Assembly: GCF_036226445.1 (NCBI RefSeq)
Contig: NZ_CP108474.1
Span: 4,216,001 to 4,280,000, forward strand
Source: Streptomyces sp. NBC_01255
GTDB lineage: Bacteria; Actinomycetota; Actinomycetes; Streptomycetales; Streptomycetaceae
DNA: 64,000 bases
Direction of reading: 5' to 3'
Both the position numbers and the translations under genes were made by a program. This document shows positions 41,814-50,308 of this stretch, piece by piece (position 1 is the first letter of the stretch; every line of letters starts with the position of its first letter). The notes under the pieces are model-generated. The model was given only the letters and a program-made list of their open reading frames with translations. It did not search any database and was not told where the DNA came from.

Positions 41814-43277
41814 GTGGCCGAGGAGCTCACGCCGGAGACCCCGGAAGAGTCGACCGAAGAGCAGGCGATCAAGCAGCGGAAGAACGGCCTGTACCCGGGC
41901 GTGTCCGACGAGCTCGCCGAGAACATGAAGTCCGGCTGGGCCGACACCGAGCTGCGCGATCTCGCGCCCATCGCGCAGGCCGACAAGACCGCCGCGCGCC
42001 GTGCCGCGCTGTCCGCCCGCTTCCCGGGCGAGCGTCTGGTGATCCCCGCCGGACAGCTGAAGACCCGGTCGAACGACACCGAGTACGCCTTCCGTGCCTC
42101 GACCGAGTACGCGTACCTCACCGGCGACCAGACGCAGGACGGCGTCCTCGTCCTGGAGCCGGCGAAGAGCGGCCACGAGGCCACGATCTACCTGCTGCCG
42201 CGCTCCGACCGCGAGAACGGCGAGTTCTGGCTCGACGGCCAGGGCGAGCTGTGGGTCGGCCGCCGTCACTCCCTCACCGAGGCCGAGCAGCTCCTCGGCG
42301 TCCCCGCGAAGGACGTCCGCGAGCTGGCCGCCCACCTGAAGGAGGCCACCGGCTCCGTCCGCGCCGTCCGCGGCCACGACGCCGGCATCGAGGCGGCGCT
42401 GACCGACAAGGTCACCGCCGAGCGCGACGAGGAGCTGCGCGTCTACCTCTCCGAGGCCCGTCTCATCAAGGACGACTTCGAGGTCGCCGAGCTGAAGAAG
42501 GCCTGCGACGCCACCGCCCGCGGCTTCGAGGACGTCGTCAAGGTCCTCGACAAGGCCGAGGCGACCAGCGAGCGCTACATCGAGGGCACGTTCTTCCTGC
42601 GCGCCCGCGTCGAGGGCAACGACATCGGCTACGGCTCCATCTGCGCCGCCGGCCCGCACGCCACCACCCTCCACTGGGTGCGCAACGACGGCGACGTCCG
42701 CTCCGGCGACCTGCTGCTGCTCGACGCCGGCGTGGAGACCAACGAGCTCTACACCGCGGACATCACCCGCACCCTGCCCATCAACGGCCGGTACACCGAG
42801 CTCCAGCGCAAGATCTACGACGCCGTGTACGAGGCGCAGGAAGCCGGCATCGCCGCGGTGAAGCCCGGCGCCGCCTACCGCGACTTCCACGACGCCGCCC
42901 AGCGCGTCCTCGCCGAGAAGCTCGTCGAGTGGGGCCTCGTCGAGGGCCCGGTCGAGCGCGTCCTGGAGCTCGGCCTCCAGCGCCGCTGGACCCTGCACGG
43001 CACCGGTCACATGCTCGGCATGGACGTCCACGACTGCGCCGCCGCGCGCACCGAGGCGTACGTCGACACGACCCTCGCTCCGGGCATGTGCCTGACCGTC
43101 GAGCCGGGTCTGTACTTCCAGGCCGACGACCTGACCGTGCCGGAGGAGTACCGCGGCATCGGCGTCCGGATCGAGGACGACATCCTCGTCACCGACGACG
43201 GCAACGTGAACCTCTCGGACGCGCTGCCGCGCCGCTCCGAAGAGGTCGAGGCGTGGATGGCCGGCCTGAAGGGCTGA
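41814..43277 (+). CDS. pepP: Xaa-Pro aminopeptidase (aminopeptidase P)
   Basis: 487 residues from GTG 41814 with AGGAGG upstream. N-terminal creatinase-like domain (about 1-215) and a C-terminal pita-bread domain with the metal-ligand set: LLLLDAGVETNELYTADITRT (two Asp), HGTGHMLGMDVHD (His), LTVEPGLYF (Glu) and VRIEDDILVT (Glu). It removes an N-terminal residue preceding Pro. No signal peptide, so cytoplasmic. S. lividans and S. coelicolor have such enzymes (PepP). A strong terminator follows. Confidence 0.95.
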   Translation: MAEELTPETPEESTEEQAIKQRKNGLYPGVSDELAENMKSGWADTELRDLAPIAQADKTAARRAALSARFPGERLVIPAGQLKTRSNDTEYAFRASTEYAYLTGDQTQDGVLVLEPAKSGHEATIYLLPRSDRENGEFWLDGQGELWVGRRHSLTEAEQLLGVPAKDVRELAAHLKEATGSVRAVRGHDAGIEAALTDKVTAERDEELRVYLSEARLIKDDFEVAELKKACDATARGFEDVVKVLDKAEATSERYIEGTFFLRARVEGNDIGYGSICAAGPHATTLHWVRNDGDVRSGDLLLLDAGVETNELYTADITRTLPINGRYTELQRKIYDAVYEAQEAGIAAVKPGAAYRDFHDAAQRVLAEKLVEWGLVEGPVERVLELGLQRRWTLHGTGHMLGMDVHDCAAARTEAYVDTTLAPGMCLTVEPGLYFQADDLTVPEEYRGIGVRIEDDILVTDDGNVNLSDALPRRSEEVEAWMAGLKG

Positions 43278-43307
43278 TCTCCGCGATCACGCGTACGTTG
43301 GAGACGA

Positions 43308-43341
43308 AGGGCCCCCGCCGACCGACCGGCGGGGGCCCTTC
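43308..43341 (+). terminator. Terminator of pepP
   Basis: A 14-bp stem AAGGGCCCCCGCCG (43308-43321) pairs with CGGCGGGGGCCCTT (43328-43341), 6-nt loop. Confidence 0.8.
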
Positions 43342-43364
43342 CCCGTATCCGTACGTTCCTCTCG

Positions 43365-43398
43365 GGCTCAGGCCATCAGCAGGCTCAGGCCATCAGCA
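43365..43398. repeat. 17-bp tandem duplication over the stop codon
   Basis: GGCTCAGGCCATCAGCA occurs twice in direct tandem (43365-43381 and 43382-43398). The second copy contains the minus-strand stop codon of the anti-sigma gene (43385-43387), so the duplication left a spare stop copy behind it. Confidence 0.8.
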
Positions 43399-43834
43399 GG
43401 GACGGCCCGTCCTTCCACTTCAGGATCTTGTCGAAGCTGACCACCGCGCCGCCCCGGCCCGAGCGATTGCCGAACTGGACGTGATCAGCGAGCTCTTCGA
43501 TCAGACGCAGCCCCCGGCCGTGCTCGGCGTCGTCCGAGGGGGCCGTCGGCGCCGTCTGAGCGCCCGGGAAGCCCGGGCCTGAGTCCGCGACCTCGATACG
43601 GCAGGTCTCGCCGTCCAGATACGCCGTCACCCGGTACGCCCTGCCCGTCCCGCCGGCGTCGCCGTCGCCGCCGTGCTCGACCGCGTTCGCACAGGCCTCG
43701 GTCAGCGCCACCGACAGGTCGTACGACACGTCGGGATCGACACCAGCCGTCTCCATCGTGCCCATCAGAAGCCGGCGGGCCAGCGGCACGCTCGCAGCCT
43801 CGCGCCGCAGATGCAGTGACCACCAGATGCTCAT
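43385..43834 (-). CDS. Anti-sigma-factor-type ATPase (RsbW-like)
   Basis: 149 residues from ATG 43834, 7 nt after GGAGG. HATPase_c_2: YDLSVALTEACANAVEHGGDGD (N-box Asn), RIEVADSGPGFPGAQ and EHGRGLRLIEELADHVQFG. It is more like a canonical RsbW than the paralogue at 36201-36716. No STAS partner is adjacent, but the PP2C-like gene lies 2 kb away, so partner switching involving these three is an attractive guess. Confidence 0.85.
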   Translation of the reverse strand: MSIWWSLHLRREAASVPLARRLLMGTMETAGVDPDVSYDLSVALTEACANAVEHGGDGDAGGTGRAYRVTAYLDGETCRIEVADSGPGFPGAQTAPTAPSDDAEHGRGLRLIEELADHVQFGNRSGRGGAVVSFDKILKWKDGPSLLMA

Positions 43835-44024
43835 GCTCCAGCCTCCCGGCAGCGGCTCGACATACCGATACCTATTGCCGGACGGAACCCTTCGTAAGCC
43901 CCTGAAGGCGACAAGAGCGCTCGTTCGGCGGATGCACCACGCCGATACGCCGGTGTATGTCGCCCCGAAGACGCCCAAGAACGACCTTCCGGACCTGCCT
44001 CATGCCGGGCGTACGCCTGGTGCG

Positions 44025-44810
44025 ATGATGGGCCCCGCCATGACTGCCCCCGCGCTCGCTCCACGGCTGCTGAGGGCCGCGGTGTTCACCGCGGTCTGTG
44101 TCGTGCTGTCCGCGCTGGGACACGCCCTCGCCGCCTGTGCGGGCATCGCGCTGTGGACCCTCGTCGCCGGTTTCCTCGGCGTCTTCGGGACCACCCTCCT
44201 CTTCACCGGACGCGAACGCTCCCTCGCCTTCGTCGTCGGCGCCCTCGCGGGCGGGCAGCTCGGCCTGCACATCCTCTTCAGCCTGGGGCAGCGCCCCCTC
44301 GCGCTGAGCTCCACGGCCGACGACGCGCTCGTGCGGATGGCCGCCAAGCTGGTCTGCGGAGCGGGCACCGGGGCCCTCAGCCCGGCCGACGCCGCCCGGG
44401 TCGTCGGCGACGCCGGGCTCGACCCGGCCACCGCCCACGCCCACATGGGGCACGCGACGGCCCCGGCCGCGGGGCTCCTGCCCGGACTGCCGATGCTCCT
44501 CGGCCATCTGCTCGCGGCACTCGCCGCGGGCTGGCTGCTGCGCCGCGGCGACCGGGCCCTGGTCCGGCTCGTCCAGCTCTCCGAGCAGGGGGCGACGGAG
44601 CTCGCCGAGTGCACCCTCGTGCGCTCGCTGCGGGCCACCCTCCGTCTCGTACGGAGCCTGCTCGCCGGGCTGCCCGCCGCCCCGCACGCCGGATCGCGGC
44701 GGCCGGCCCGTACGGCCTTCGACTCCTCGCCGCCGCCCGTGTTCGAGGCGCTCGAGGACACGGTGATCAGGCGCGGCCCTCCGGCCGCCGACTGCGTCCT
44801 CGCAGCCTGA
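44025..44810 (+). CDS. Integral membrane protein at the head of the copper operon
   Basis: 261 residues from ATG 44025 (44028 and 44040 also possible). About four to five TM helices: AAVFTAVCVVLSALGHALAACAG, LWTLVAGFLGVFGTTLLF, AFVVGALAGGQLGLHILFSLG and LPMLLGHLLAALAAGWLLRRG. A His-containing loop AHAHMGHATA and a Cys in GHALAACAG could bind metal. S. coelicolor has a similar gene before ycnI. The tail after residue 190 is Arg-rich. A copper-related role is inferred from context. Confidence 0.75.
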   Translation: MMGPAMTAPALAPRLLRAAVFTAVCVVLSALGHALAACAGIALWTLVAGFLGVFGTTLLFTGRERSLAFVVGALAGGQLGLHILFSLGQRPLALSSTADDALVRMAAKLVCGAGTGALSPADAARVVGDAGLDPATAHAHMGHATAPAAGLLPGLPMLLGHLLAALAAGWLLRRGDRALVRLVQLSEQGATELAECTLVRSLRATLRLVRSLLAGLPAAPHAGSRRPARTAFDSSPPPVFEALEDTVIRRGPPAADCVLAA

Positions 44811-44923
44811 CGCGGACCGCTCACCAGGAGCGGCGCCGCGTACACCCGCACGCCTCGACAGGGGTACCGCCCCTCGGCGCGCCGGATCCCGCCGTCCTCC
44901 TCCGAGCCGGAGTGTCTTCTGCC

Positions 44924-45724
44924 ATGAACGTTTCCCGTCCTGCCTCCTCGCGTCTCTCCGCCGCCACGCGTGTCGCCCTCGCCGGTGGCATCGCGCTCTC
45001 CTCCGTCGTGCTGCTGTCCGGCACGGCCTTCGCACACGTCAGCGTGCAGCCGCAGGGCGAGGCCGCCAAGGGCGGCTACGCGACCGTCAACATCAAGGTC
45101 CCGAACGAGCGCGACAACGCCTCCACCGTGAAGCTGGAGGTCAACTTCCCGCTCGACCACCCGCTGGCGTCCGTCATGCCGCAGCCCGTCCCCGGCTGGA
45201 AGGCCGAGGTGACGAAGAGCAAGCTCAGCAAGCCGCTGGAGCTGCACGGCAAGACGATCAACGAGGCCGTCTCCAAGGTCACCTGGACCGCCGACGGTTC
45301 GAAGATCGGCCCCGGCCAGTTCCAGCAGTTCCCGCTCTCCCTCGGCCAGCTGCCCGAGGACACGGACCAGCTCGTGCTCAAGGCCATCCAGACGTACGAC
45401 AACAAGGAGGTCGTGCGCTGGATCGAGGAGGCGAAGGAGGGCGCGGACGAGCCGCAGAACCCGGCTCCCGTCCTGAAGCTCTCCGCCGCGAGCGGTGACC
45501 ACCACGGCGCCGCCACCTCCCCGTCGGCCTCGGCCTCGGCTTCCGCCTCCGCTGACGAGAAGGGCGGGCACGACGACAAGGCCGGCGCCCACGAGGAGAA
45601 GACGGCCTCCGCCTCTTCCTCCTCCTCCGACACCACGGCCCGGATCCTCGGCGTCATCGGCATCCTCGTCGGCATCGCCGGCGTCGCCTTCGGCGTCCTC
45701 GCCGGCCGCCGCCGCTCGGCCTGA
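44924..45724 (+). CDS. ycnI: YcnI-like copper-binding secreted protein (DUF1775)
   Basis: 266 residues from ATG 44924. Signal peptide ending GTAFA puts His38 at the mature N-terminus (HVSVQPQGEAAKGGYATVNIKVPNE), the monohistidine-brace arrangement of YcnI copper sites. The domain (about 38-160) continues LKAIQTYDNKEVVRWIEEA. A Ser/Ala and His/Asp/Glu-rich linker (about 185-235) leads to a C-terminal TM (ILGVIGILVGIAGVAFGVLAG). It likely holds Cu(II) on the outer face. First of five coupled copper genes. Confidence 0.92.
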   Translation: MNVSRPASSRLSAATRVALAGGIALSSVVLLSGTAFAHVSVQPQGEAAKGGYATVNIKVPNERDNASTVKLEVNFPLDHPLASVMPQPVPGWKAEVTKSKLSKPLELHGKTINEAVSKVTWTADGSKIGPGQFQQFPLSLGQLPEDTDQLVLKAIQTYDNKEVVRWIEEAKEGADEPQNPAPVLKLSAASGDHHGAATSPSASASASASADEKGGHDDKAGAHEEKTASASSSSSDTTARILGVIGILVGIAGVAFGVLAGRRRSA

Positions 45725-45777
45725 CGCTCCCCCTTCCTTTTCCCTCCCTCCACCCGACCAGTTCGGAAAGAACCACC

Positions 45778-46509
45778 ATGTCCGCAAAGAAGACACCCAC
45801 CTCGCAGCCCGGGGACGGCACCGCCCGCCCCGGGCGGCGCACGCCGCTGATCGTCGCGGCGGTCGCGATCGTCGCCGCGCTCGGCATCACCGCGGCCGTC
45901 GGCCTCGGCGGCAACGACGACAAGGCCTCCGGCACGGGCTCCAGCTCGGTCGCCGAGGTCTCCGGCGTCGACGACTCCACCAAGGCCGCCACCGTCCTCG
46001 ACCGGCCGTTCACCAAGCCCTCGCTCGTCCTCACGGACACCAAGGGCCAGAAGTACGACCTGCGCGAGCGGACCAAGGGCAAGGCGACCCTCGTCTACTT
46101 CGGCTACACGCACTGCCCCGACGTCTGCCCCATGACGATGAGCAATATCGCCATCGCCATGAAGCAGCTCCCCAAGGCCGACCAGGACAAGCTCCAGGTC
46201 GTCTTCGTCACCACCGACCCCGAGCGGGACACCCCGGCCGAGCTCGCCAAGTGGCTGCCCGCCGCCGGCGACCCCTCCTTCACGGGCCTCACCGGCGACT
46301 TCTCCGCCATCCAGGCGGGCGCCCGCTCGATGGGCATCGGCATCGACCCGCCGAAGAAGGAGAACGGCAAGGTCGTCTCCATGCACGGCGCCCAGGTGAT
46401 CGCCTTCTCGCCCACCACCGACCAGGGCTACGTCCTGTACGGCGAGGACACGACCGTCGAGGACTACGCCAAGGATCTGCCGAAGCTCATCAAGGGGGAG
46501 AACCCGTGA
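45778..46509 (+). CDS. sco: Sco-type copper chaperone/thioredoxin-fold protein
   Basis: 243 residues from ATG 45778. N-terminal anchor TPLIVAAVAIVAALGITAAVGLG (about 22-44), then a thioredoxin-like Sco domain with copper site Cys113-x3-Cys117 (THCPDVC) and His203 (VSMHGAQVI). Sco proteins load copper on the CuA site of cytochrome oxidase and, in S. lividans, on the radical copper oxidase GlxA. Its last codons overlap the ECuC start (GTGA), so the two are coupled. Acts on the outer face of the membrane. Confidence 0.95.
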   Translation: MSAKKTPTSQPGDGTARPGRRTPLIVAAVAIVAALGITAAVGLGGNDDKASGTGSSSVAEVSGVDDSTKAATVLDRPFTKPSLVLTDTKGQKYDLRERTKGKATLVYFGYTHCPDVCPMTMSNIAIAMKQLPKADQDKLQVVFVTTDPERDTPAELAKWLPAAGDPSFTGLTGDFSAIQAGARSMGIGIDPPKKENGKVVSMHGAQVIAFSPTTDQGYVLYGEDTTVEDYAKDLPKLIKGENP

Positions 46510-46958
46510 ACCGCCGCACCACCGCCCTGTCCGCCGCCGTGGCCCTCGCCGCCGCACTCGCGCTGACCGGGTGTTCGTCCGACAGTGACGAGCCCGAGCT
46601 GAAGGTCAGCGGCGCGTACATGCCGCAGCCCGTGATGGACATGGCCGGCGGCTTCCTCACCATCACCAACGACGGCGGTACGGCGGACAAGCTCACCTCC
46701 GTCACCAGCCCCCTCTCTGACGACGTCACGATCCACGAGACGAAGGACCAGAAGATGGTGGAGGTGAAGTCCTTCGACATCCCCGCGAACGGGGAGCTGA
46801 AGCTCGAACGCGGCGGCAACCACATCATGTTCATGGAGCTGAAGAAGAAGCCCAAGCAGGGCGAGAAGGTCAGCATCGAGCTCCACTTCGAGAAGTCCGG
46901 CCCCATCAAGGTCGACGTTCCCGTCGAGGCAGCCAACCACAACCCGCAGCAGCACTGA
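46506..46958 (+). CDS. ECuC/PCu(A)C-type extracellular copper chaperone lipoprotein
   Basis: 150 residues from GTG 46506. Signal peptide MNRRTTALSAAVALAAALALTGC with lipobox Cys23. The PCuAC fold has copper ligands His77, Met84, His106 and Met108; the 21-residue spacing between Met84 and His106 fits the family, while the first His-Met spacing (6 residues between) is shorter than the usual 10. It receives Cu(I) and passes it to Sco. In S. lividans the homologue is ECuC. No gap to the sco gene, 25 nt to the CopC-CopD gene. Confidence 0.93.
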   Translation: MNRRTTALSAAVALAAALALTGCSSDSDEPELKVSGAYMPQPVMDMAGGFLTITNDGGTADKLTSVTSPLSDDVTIHETKDQKMVEVKSFDIPANGELKLERGGNHIMFMELKKKPKQGEKVSIELHFEKSGPIKVDVPVEAANHNPQQH

Positions 46959-46982
46959 GCTCGTTGACGGAGTGACACAGAG

Positions 46983-48935
46983 ATGACAACCACCGCCCCG
47001 CGCCTCGGTACCGCCGTGGCCCGGCTGCTGATCCTCGCGGCCGCGCTGCTCGGCACGCTGCTCGCCGGCGCCGCCCCCGCCTCCGCGCATGCGGCGCTCA
47101 CCGGAAGCGACCCGAGGGACGGGGCGGTGGTCGCCACCGCTCCCAAGGAGGTCAACCTGACCTTCTCCGAGCAGGTCGCGATGAGCGCCGACTCGATCCG
47201 GGTCCTCGACCCGGCGGGACGGCGCGCCGACACCGGCGAGATACGCGACCTGTGCAGCGGCGCCGTCGTCCGGTACGGAGTCGGGCTCCGCGCCGGACTG
47301 CCGGACGGTACGTACACCGTGGCCTGGCAGACCGTCTCCGCCGACAGCCACCCGATCGCCGGCGCCTTCACCTTCTCCATCGGTGCCCCCTCCGCGACCT
47401 CCGTCGCGCTGCCCGAGCAGAACGCCGGCGGCGGACTCGTCGGCACCCTCTACGGCATCGCGCGCTACCTCTCGTACGCCGCCTTCGCCGTCCTCGTCGG
47501 CGGCGGCGCCTTCGTCCTGGCCTGCTGGCCGCGGGGGGCGGGCGTCCGCCCGGTCCAGCGGACCGTGGTCCGGGGCTGGCTGACCCTCACCGTCGCCACG
47601 CTGGCGATGCTCCTCCTCCGCAACCCGTACACCGGCTCCGGCGAGCTCTCCGACGCCTTCGACCTGGCGGGCCTGAAGTCCGTCCTGGAGACCAAGACCG
47701 GGGCCGCGCTCACCTCCCGTCTGCTGCTGCTCGGCGCCGCGGCGCTGTTCGTCGCGGTCCTCTTCGGCTCCTACGCCCGCCGTACCGACCCGAAGGAGAG
47801 GAAGGACCTCGCCTTCGGCCTCGGCCTCGGCGGCACGGTCGTCGCCGCCGGGATCGCCGGTACCTGGGCGCTGGCGGAGCACGCGTCGACCGGCATCCAG
47901 CCCGGCATCGCCATGCCCGTCGACATCCTGCACCTGCTGGCCGTCGCCGCCTGGCTCGGCGGACTCACGGTGCTGTTCGTCGCCCTCTACCGGACACCCT
48001 CCGTCGAGCGCTCGGCGGTGGAACGCTTCTCGAAGGTCGCCTTCGGCTCCGTGGTCGTCCTCGCGGCCACCGGCCTCTACCAGTCCTGGCGCCAGGTCGG
48101 CTCCTGGTCCGCACTGACCGGCACCCGCTACGGGCAGCTGCTGCTGGTCAAGATCGGCCTGATGGTCGTCCTCCTCGGCATCGCCTGGATCTCACGCCGC
48201 TGGACCCAGCGCCTCGCCGACCCGACGCCCACCGAGGAACCGGTCGCGGAGGCCGAGGCAGCGGAGGAGGCCGAGCTGGCGGAGGAGGCCGAGGCGGCCG
48301 AGGTCCTCGTCGGCGCCGCGTCCGAACCCGACCCCGAACCCGACCCCGAGCCGGACCCCGAGCGGGCCGCTCAGCTCGCCCGGCAGCGCGCCGCCGTGGC
48401 CACCGCCCGCCGCAAGCGGGAGCGGGATGCCGACCCCGAGCGGGCCGGCCTTCGCCGCTCGGTGCTGACCGAGGCCGCCGTCGCCATCGTCCTCCTCGCC
48501 GTGACCACCGTCCTCACCTCCACCGAGCCCGGCCGCACCGAGGAGGAGGCCGGCCGCACCGGCTCCACCGCCGGCTCGGCCGCCGTGCCCGACCGTCCCG
48601 TCGACATCCGGCTGCCCTTCGACACCGGCGGCGTCGACGGCAAGGGCGTCGTCCGTCTCAGCCTCGACCCCGGCCGCACCGGCGCCAACGCGCTCCATGT
48701 CTTCGTCGAGCGCCCCAACGGCAAGCCTCTGGACGTCCCCGAGATCAAGGTCGCCTTCACCCTGGAGGCCAAGGACGTCGGCCCGCTGCCCGTCGCCCCC
48801 GACCGCATCCAGACCGGACACTGGAGCGCGAACGGCGTCCAGATCCCGATGCCCGGCGAGTGGAAGATCCAAGTGACCGTCCGCACCTCCGACATCGACC
48901 AGACCACCATCGACAAGAACGTGAAGATCGGCTGA
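46983..48935 (+). CDS. CopC-CopD fusion copper transport protein with C-terminal YtkA-like domain
   Basis: 650 residues from ATG 46983 (GGAG upstream). Signal peptide ending ASA puts His36 at the mature N-terminus, as in CopC. CopC domain to about 145 (SDPRDGAVVATAPKEVNLTFSEQV, DSHPIAGAFTF), then CopD with eight TM helices (about 150-415) with the His-rich HLLAVAAWLGGL. An acidic Glu/Ala and DPEPDPEP linker (about 415-475), another TM (about 505), and a YtkA/FixH-like domain end the chain. It probably moves copper into or across the membrane for Sco and DtpA partners. Confidence 0.9.
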   Translation: MTTTAPRLGTAVARLLILAAALLGTLLAGAAPASAHAALTGSDPRDGAVVATAPKEVNLTFSEQVAMSADSIRVLDPAGRRADTGEIRDLCSGAVVRYGVGLRAGLPDGTYTVAWQTVSADSHPIAGAFTFSIGAPSATSVALPEQNAGGGLVGTLYGIARYLSYAAFAVLVGGGAFVLACWPRGAGVRPVQRTVVRGWLTLTVATLAMLLLRNPYTGSGELSDAFDLAGLKSVLETKTGAALTSRLLLLGAAALFVAVLFGSYARRTDPKERKDLAFGLGLGGTVVAAGIAGTWALAEHASTGIQPGIAMPVDILHLLAVAAWLGGLTVLFVALYRTPSVERSAVERFSKVAFGSVVVLAATGLYQSWRQVGSWSALTGTRYGQLLLVKIGLMVVLLGIAWISRRWTQRLADPTPTEEPVAEAEAAEEAELAEEAEAAEVLVGAASEPDPEPDPEPDPERAAQLARQRAAVATARRKRERDADPERAGLRRSVLTEAAVAIVLLAVTTVLTSTEPGRTEEEAGRTGSTAGSAAVPDRPVDIRLPFDTGGVDGKGVVRLSLDPGRTGANALHVFVERPNGKPLDVPEIKVAFTLEAKDVGPLPVAPDRIQTGHWSANGVQIPMPGEWKIQVTVRTSDIDQTTIDKNVKIG

Positions 48936-48940
48936 CCCTC

Positions 48941-50248
48941 GTGACCGAGAGCGACAACAGCGGCAACAGCGACAGCCGCGGCGACAACACCCCCGTGGAC
49001 ATCTCCCGGCGGCGCCTGCTCGGCACCGTCGGCGCAGCGGGCGCGGCCGGACTCGTCATCGGCGCGGCCAGTGGCGTCGGGATCTCCTCGGCGGTGTCGG
49101 GCGACGACACCACCGCCGGCTTCGGGGCCGGCGGGCCGCAGGCCCTGACCTCCGTCGGCGCGACCGAGGTGATGTTTCACGGGAAACATCAGGCCGGTAT
49201 CACCAACCCCCTCCAGTCCCGCGGCCATCTCATCGCCTTCGACCTCGCCCCGGGCGCCGGGCGCAAAGAGGCCACCGCCCTGCTGCGCCGCTGGTCGGCC
49301 ACGGCGAAGGCGCTGATGGCGGGGAAGGCGCCGGCCGAGGACACGGGCATCGCGCTCGACGCCGGGCCCTCCTCCCTCACGGTCACCTTCGGCTTCGGCC
49401 GTACCTTCTTCGACCGCACCGGACTGGCCGCCCGACGCCCCACCCAGCTCGACCCGCTGCCCGCCTTCTCCTCCGACGCCCTCGATGCCCGGCGCTCCGA
49501 GGGCGACCTGTGGGTGCAGATCGGCGCCGACGACGCCCTCGTCGCCTTCCACGCGCTGCGGGCCGTCCAGAAGGACGCGGGCGACGCGGCCCGGGTGCGC
49601 TGGCAGATGAACGGCTTCAACCGCTCGGCCGGTGCCACCGCCCAGCCGATGACCGCGCGCAACCTCATGGGGCAGGTCGACGGCACGGGCAACCCGAAGC
49701 CCACCGAGCCCGACTTCGACCAGCGGATCTTCGTCCAGACCGGCGCCACGGGCGCCCAGGAGTGGATGGCCGGCGGTTCGTACGCGGTGGTGCGGCGGAT
49801 CCGGATGCTGCTCGACGACTGGGAGAAGCTGCCGCTGGACCGGCAGGAGCAAGTGATCGGCCGCCGGAAGTCCGACGGTGCCCCGCTCAGCGGCGGCACC
49901 GAGACCACCGAGCTCGATCTGAACAAGGTCGGTACGGACGGCATGCCGGTGATCCCGGCCGACGCCCACTCCCGGATCTCCGCCCCCGAACAGAACGGCG
50001 GGGCGGCGATGCTCCGCCGGCCCTTCTCCTTCCACGACGGGATCGGCCCGGACGGGACACCGGACGCCGGACTCCTCTTCGTCTGCTGGCAGGCCGATCC
50101 GCTCCGGGGATTCGTCCCGGTGCAGCGCAAGCTCGACCGGGGCGACGCGCTGTCCCGGTTCATCCGGCACGAGTCGAGCGGCCTCTTCGCGGTCCCGGGC
50201 GGCCCCGCCGAGGGCGAGTACGTGGGCCAGCGGCTCCTGGAGGCGTAA
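48941..50248 (+). CDS. dtpA: Tat-exported dye-decolourising heme peroxidase DtpA
   Basis: 435 residues from GTG 48941, 5 nt after the CopC-CopD stop. Twin-Arg signal SRRRLLG at 22-28 followed by a hydrophobic stretch. DyP motifs: MGQVDGTGNPKP (GxxDG), proximal-His loop DAHSRISAPE, and FVCWQADPLRGFVPVQRKLDRGDALSRFI near the C-terminus. It is a secreted heme peroxidase needed, in S. lividans, for maturation of copper oxidase GlxA. Codons 78-82 overlap a parS-like site (FHGKHQ). Confidence 0.94.
   Translation: MTESDNSGNSDSRGDNTPVDISRRRLLGTVGAAGAAGLVIGAASGVGISSAVSGDDTTAGFGAGGPQALTSVGATEVMFHGKHQAGITNPLQSRGHLIAFDLAPGAGRKEATALLRRWSATAKALMAGKAPAEDTGIALDAGPSSLTVTFGFGRTFFDRTGLAARRPTQLDPLPAFSSDALDARRSEGDLWVQIGADDALVAFHALRAVQKDAGDAARVRWQMNGFNRSAGATAQPMTARNLMGQVDGTGNPKPTEPDFDQRIFVQTGATGAQEWMAGGSYAVVRRIRMLLDDWEKLPLDRQEQVIGRRKSDGAPLSGGTETTELDLNKVGTDGMPVIPADAHSRISAPEQNGGAAMLRRPFSFHDGIGPDGTPDAGLLFVCWQADPLRGFVPVQRKLDRGDALSRFIRHESSGLFAVPGGPAEGEYVGQRLLEA
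49173..49188. other. parS-like centromere site inside dtpA (one mismatch)
   Basis: TGTTTCACGGGAAACA, one mismatch (T to G in the centre) from perfect parS. It is read as ATG TTT CAC GGG AAA CAT in dtpA. TTT, AAA and CAT are rare codons here, so the DNA sequence itself may be under selection. Confidence 0.65.
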
Positions 50249-50308
50249 CCGGCCGAGATGTCGTCCAAGCGGGCGGCCCCCGCGCCCGGCGACCATTAGG
50301 GTGACGGT

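Noticed and set aside
47252..50248. A single 998-residue plus frame covering the CopC-CopD gene and dtpA
   Set aside because: The first half is Arg/Pro-rich shadow of the CopC-CopD gene; the second half is dtpA. dtpA has its own GTG start and Tat signal.
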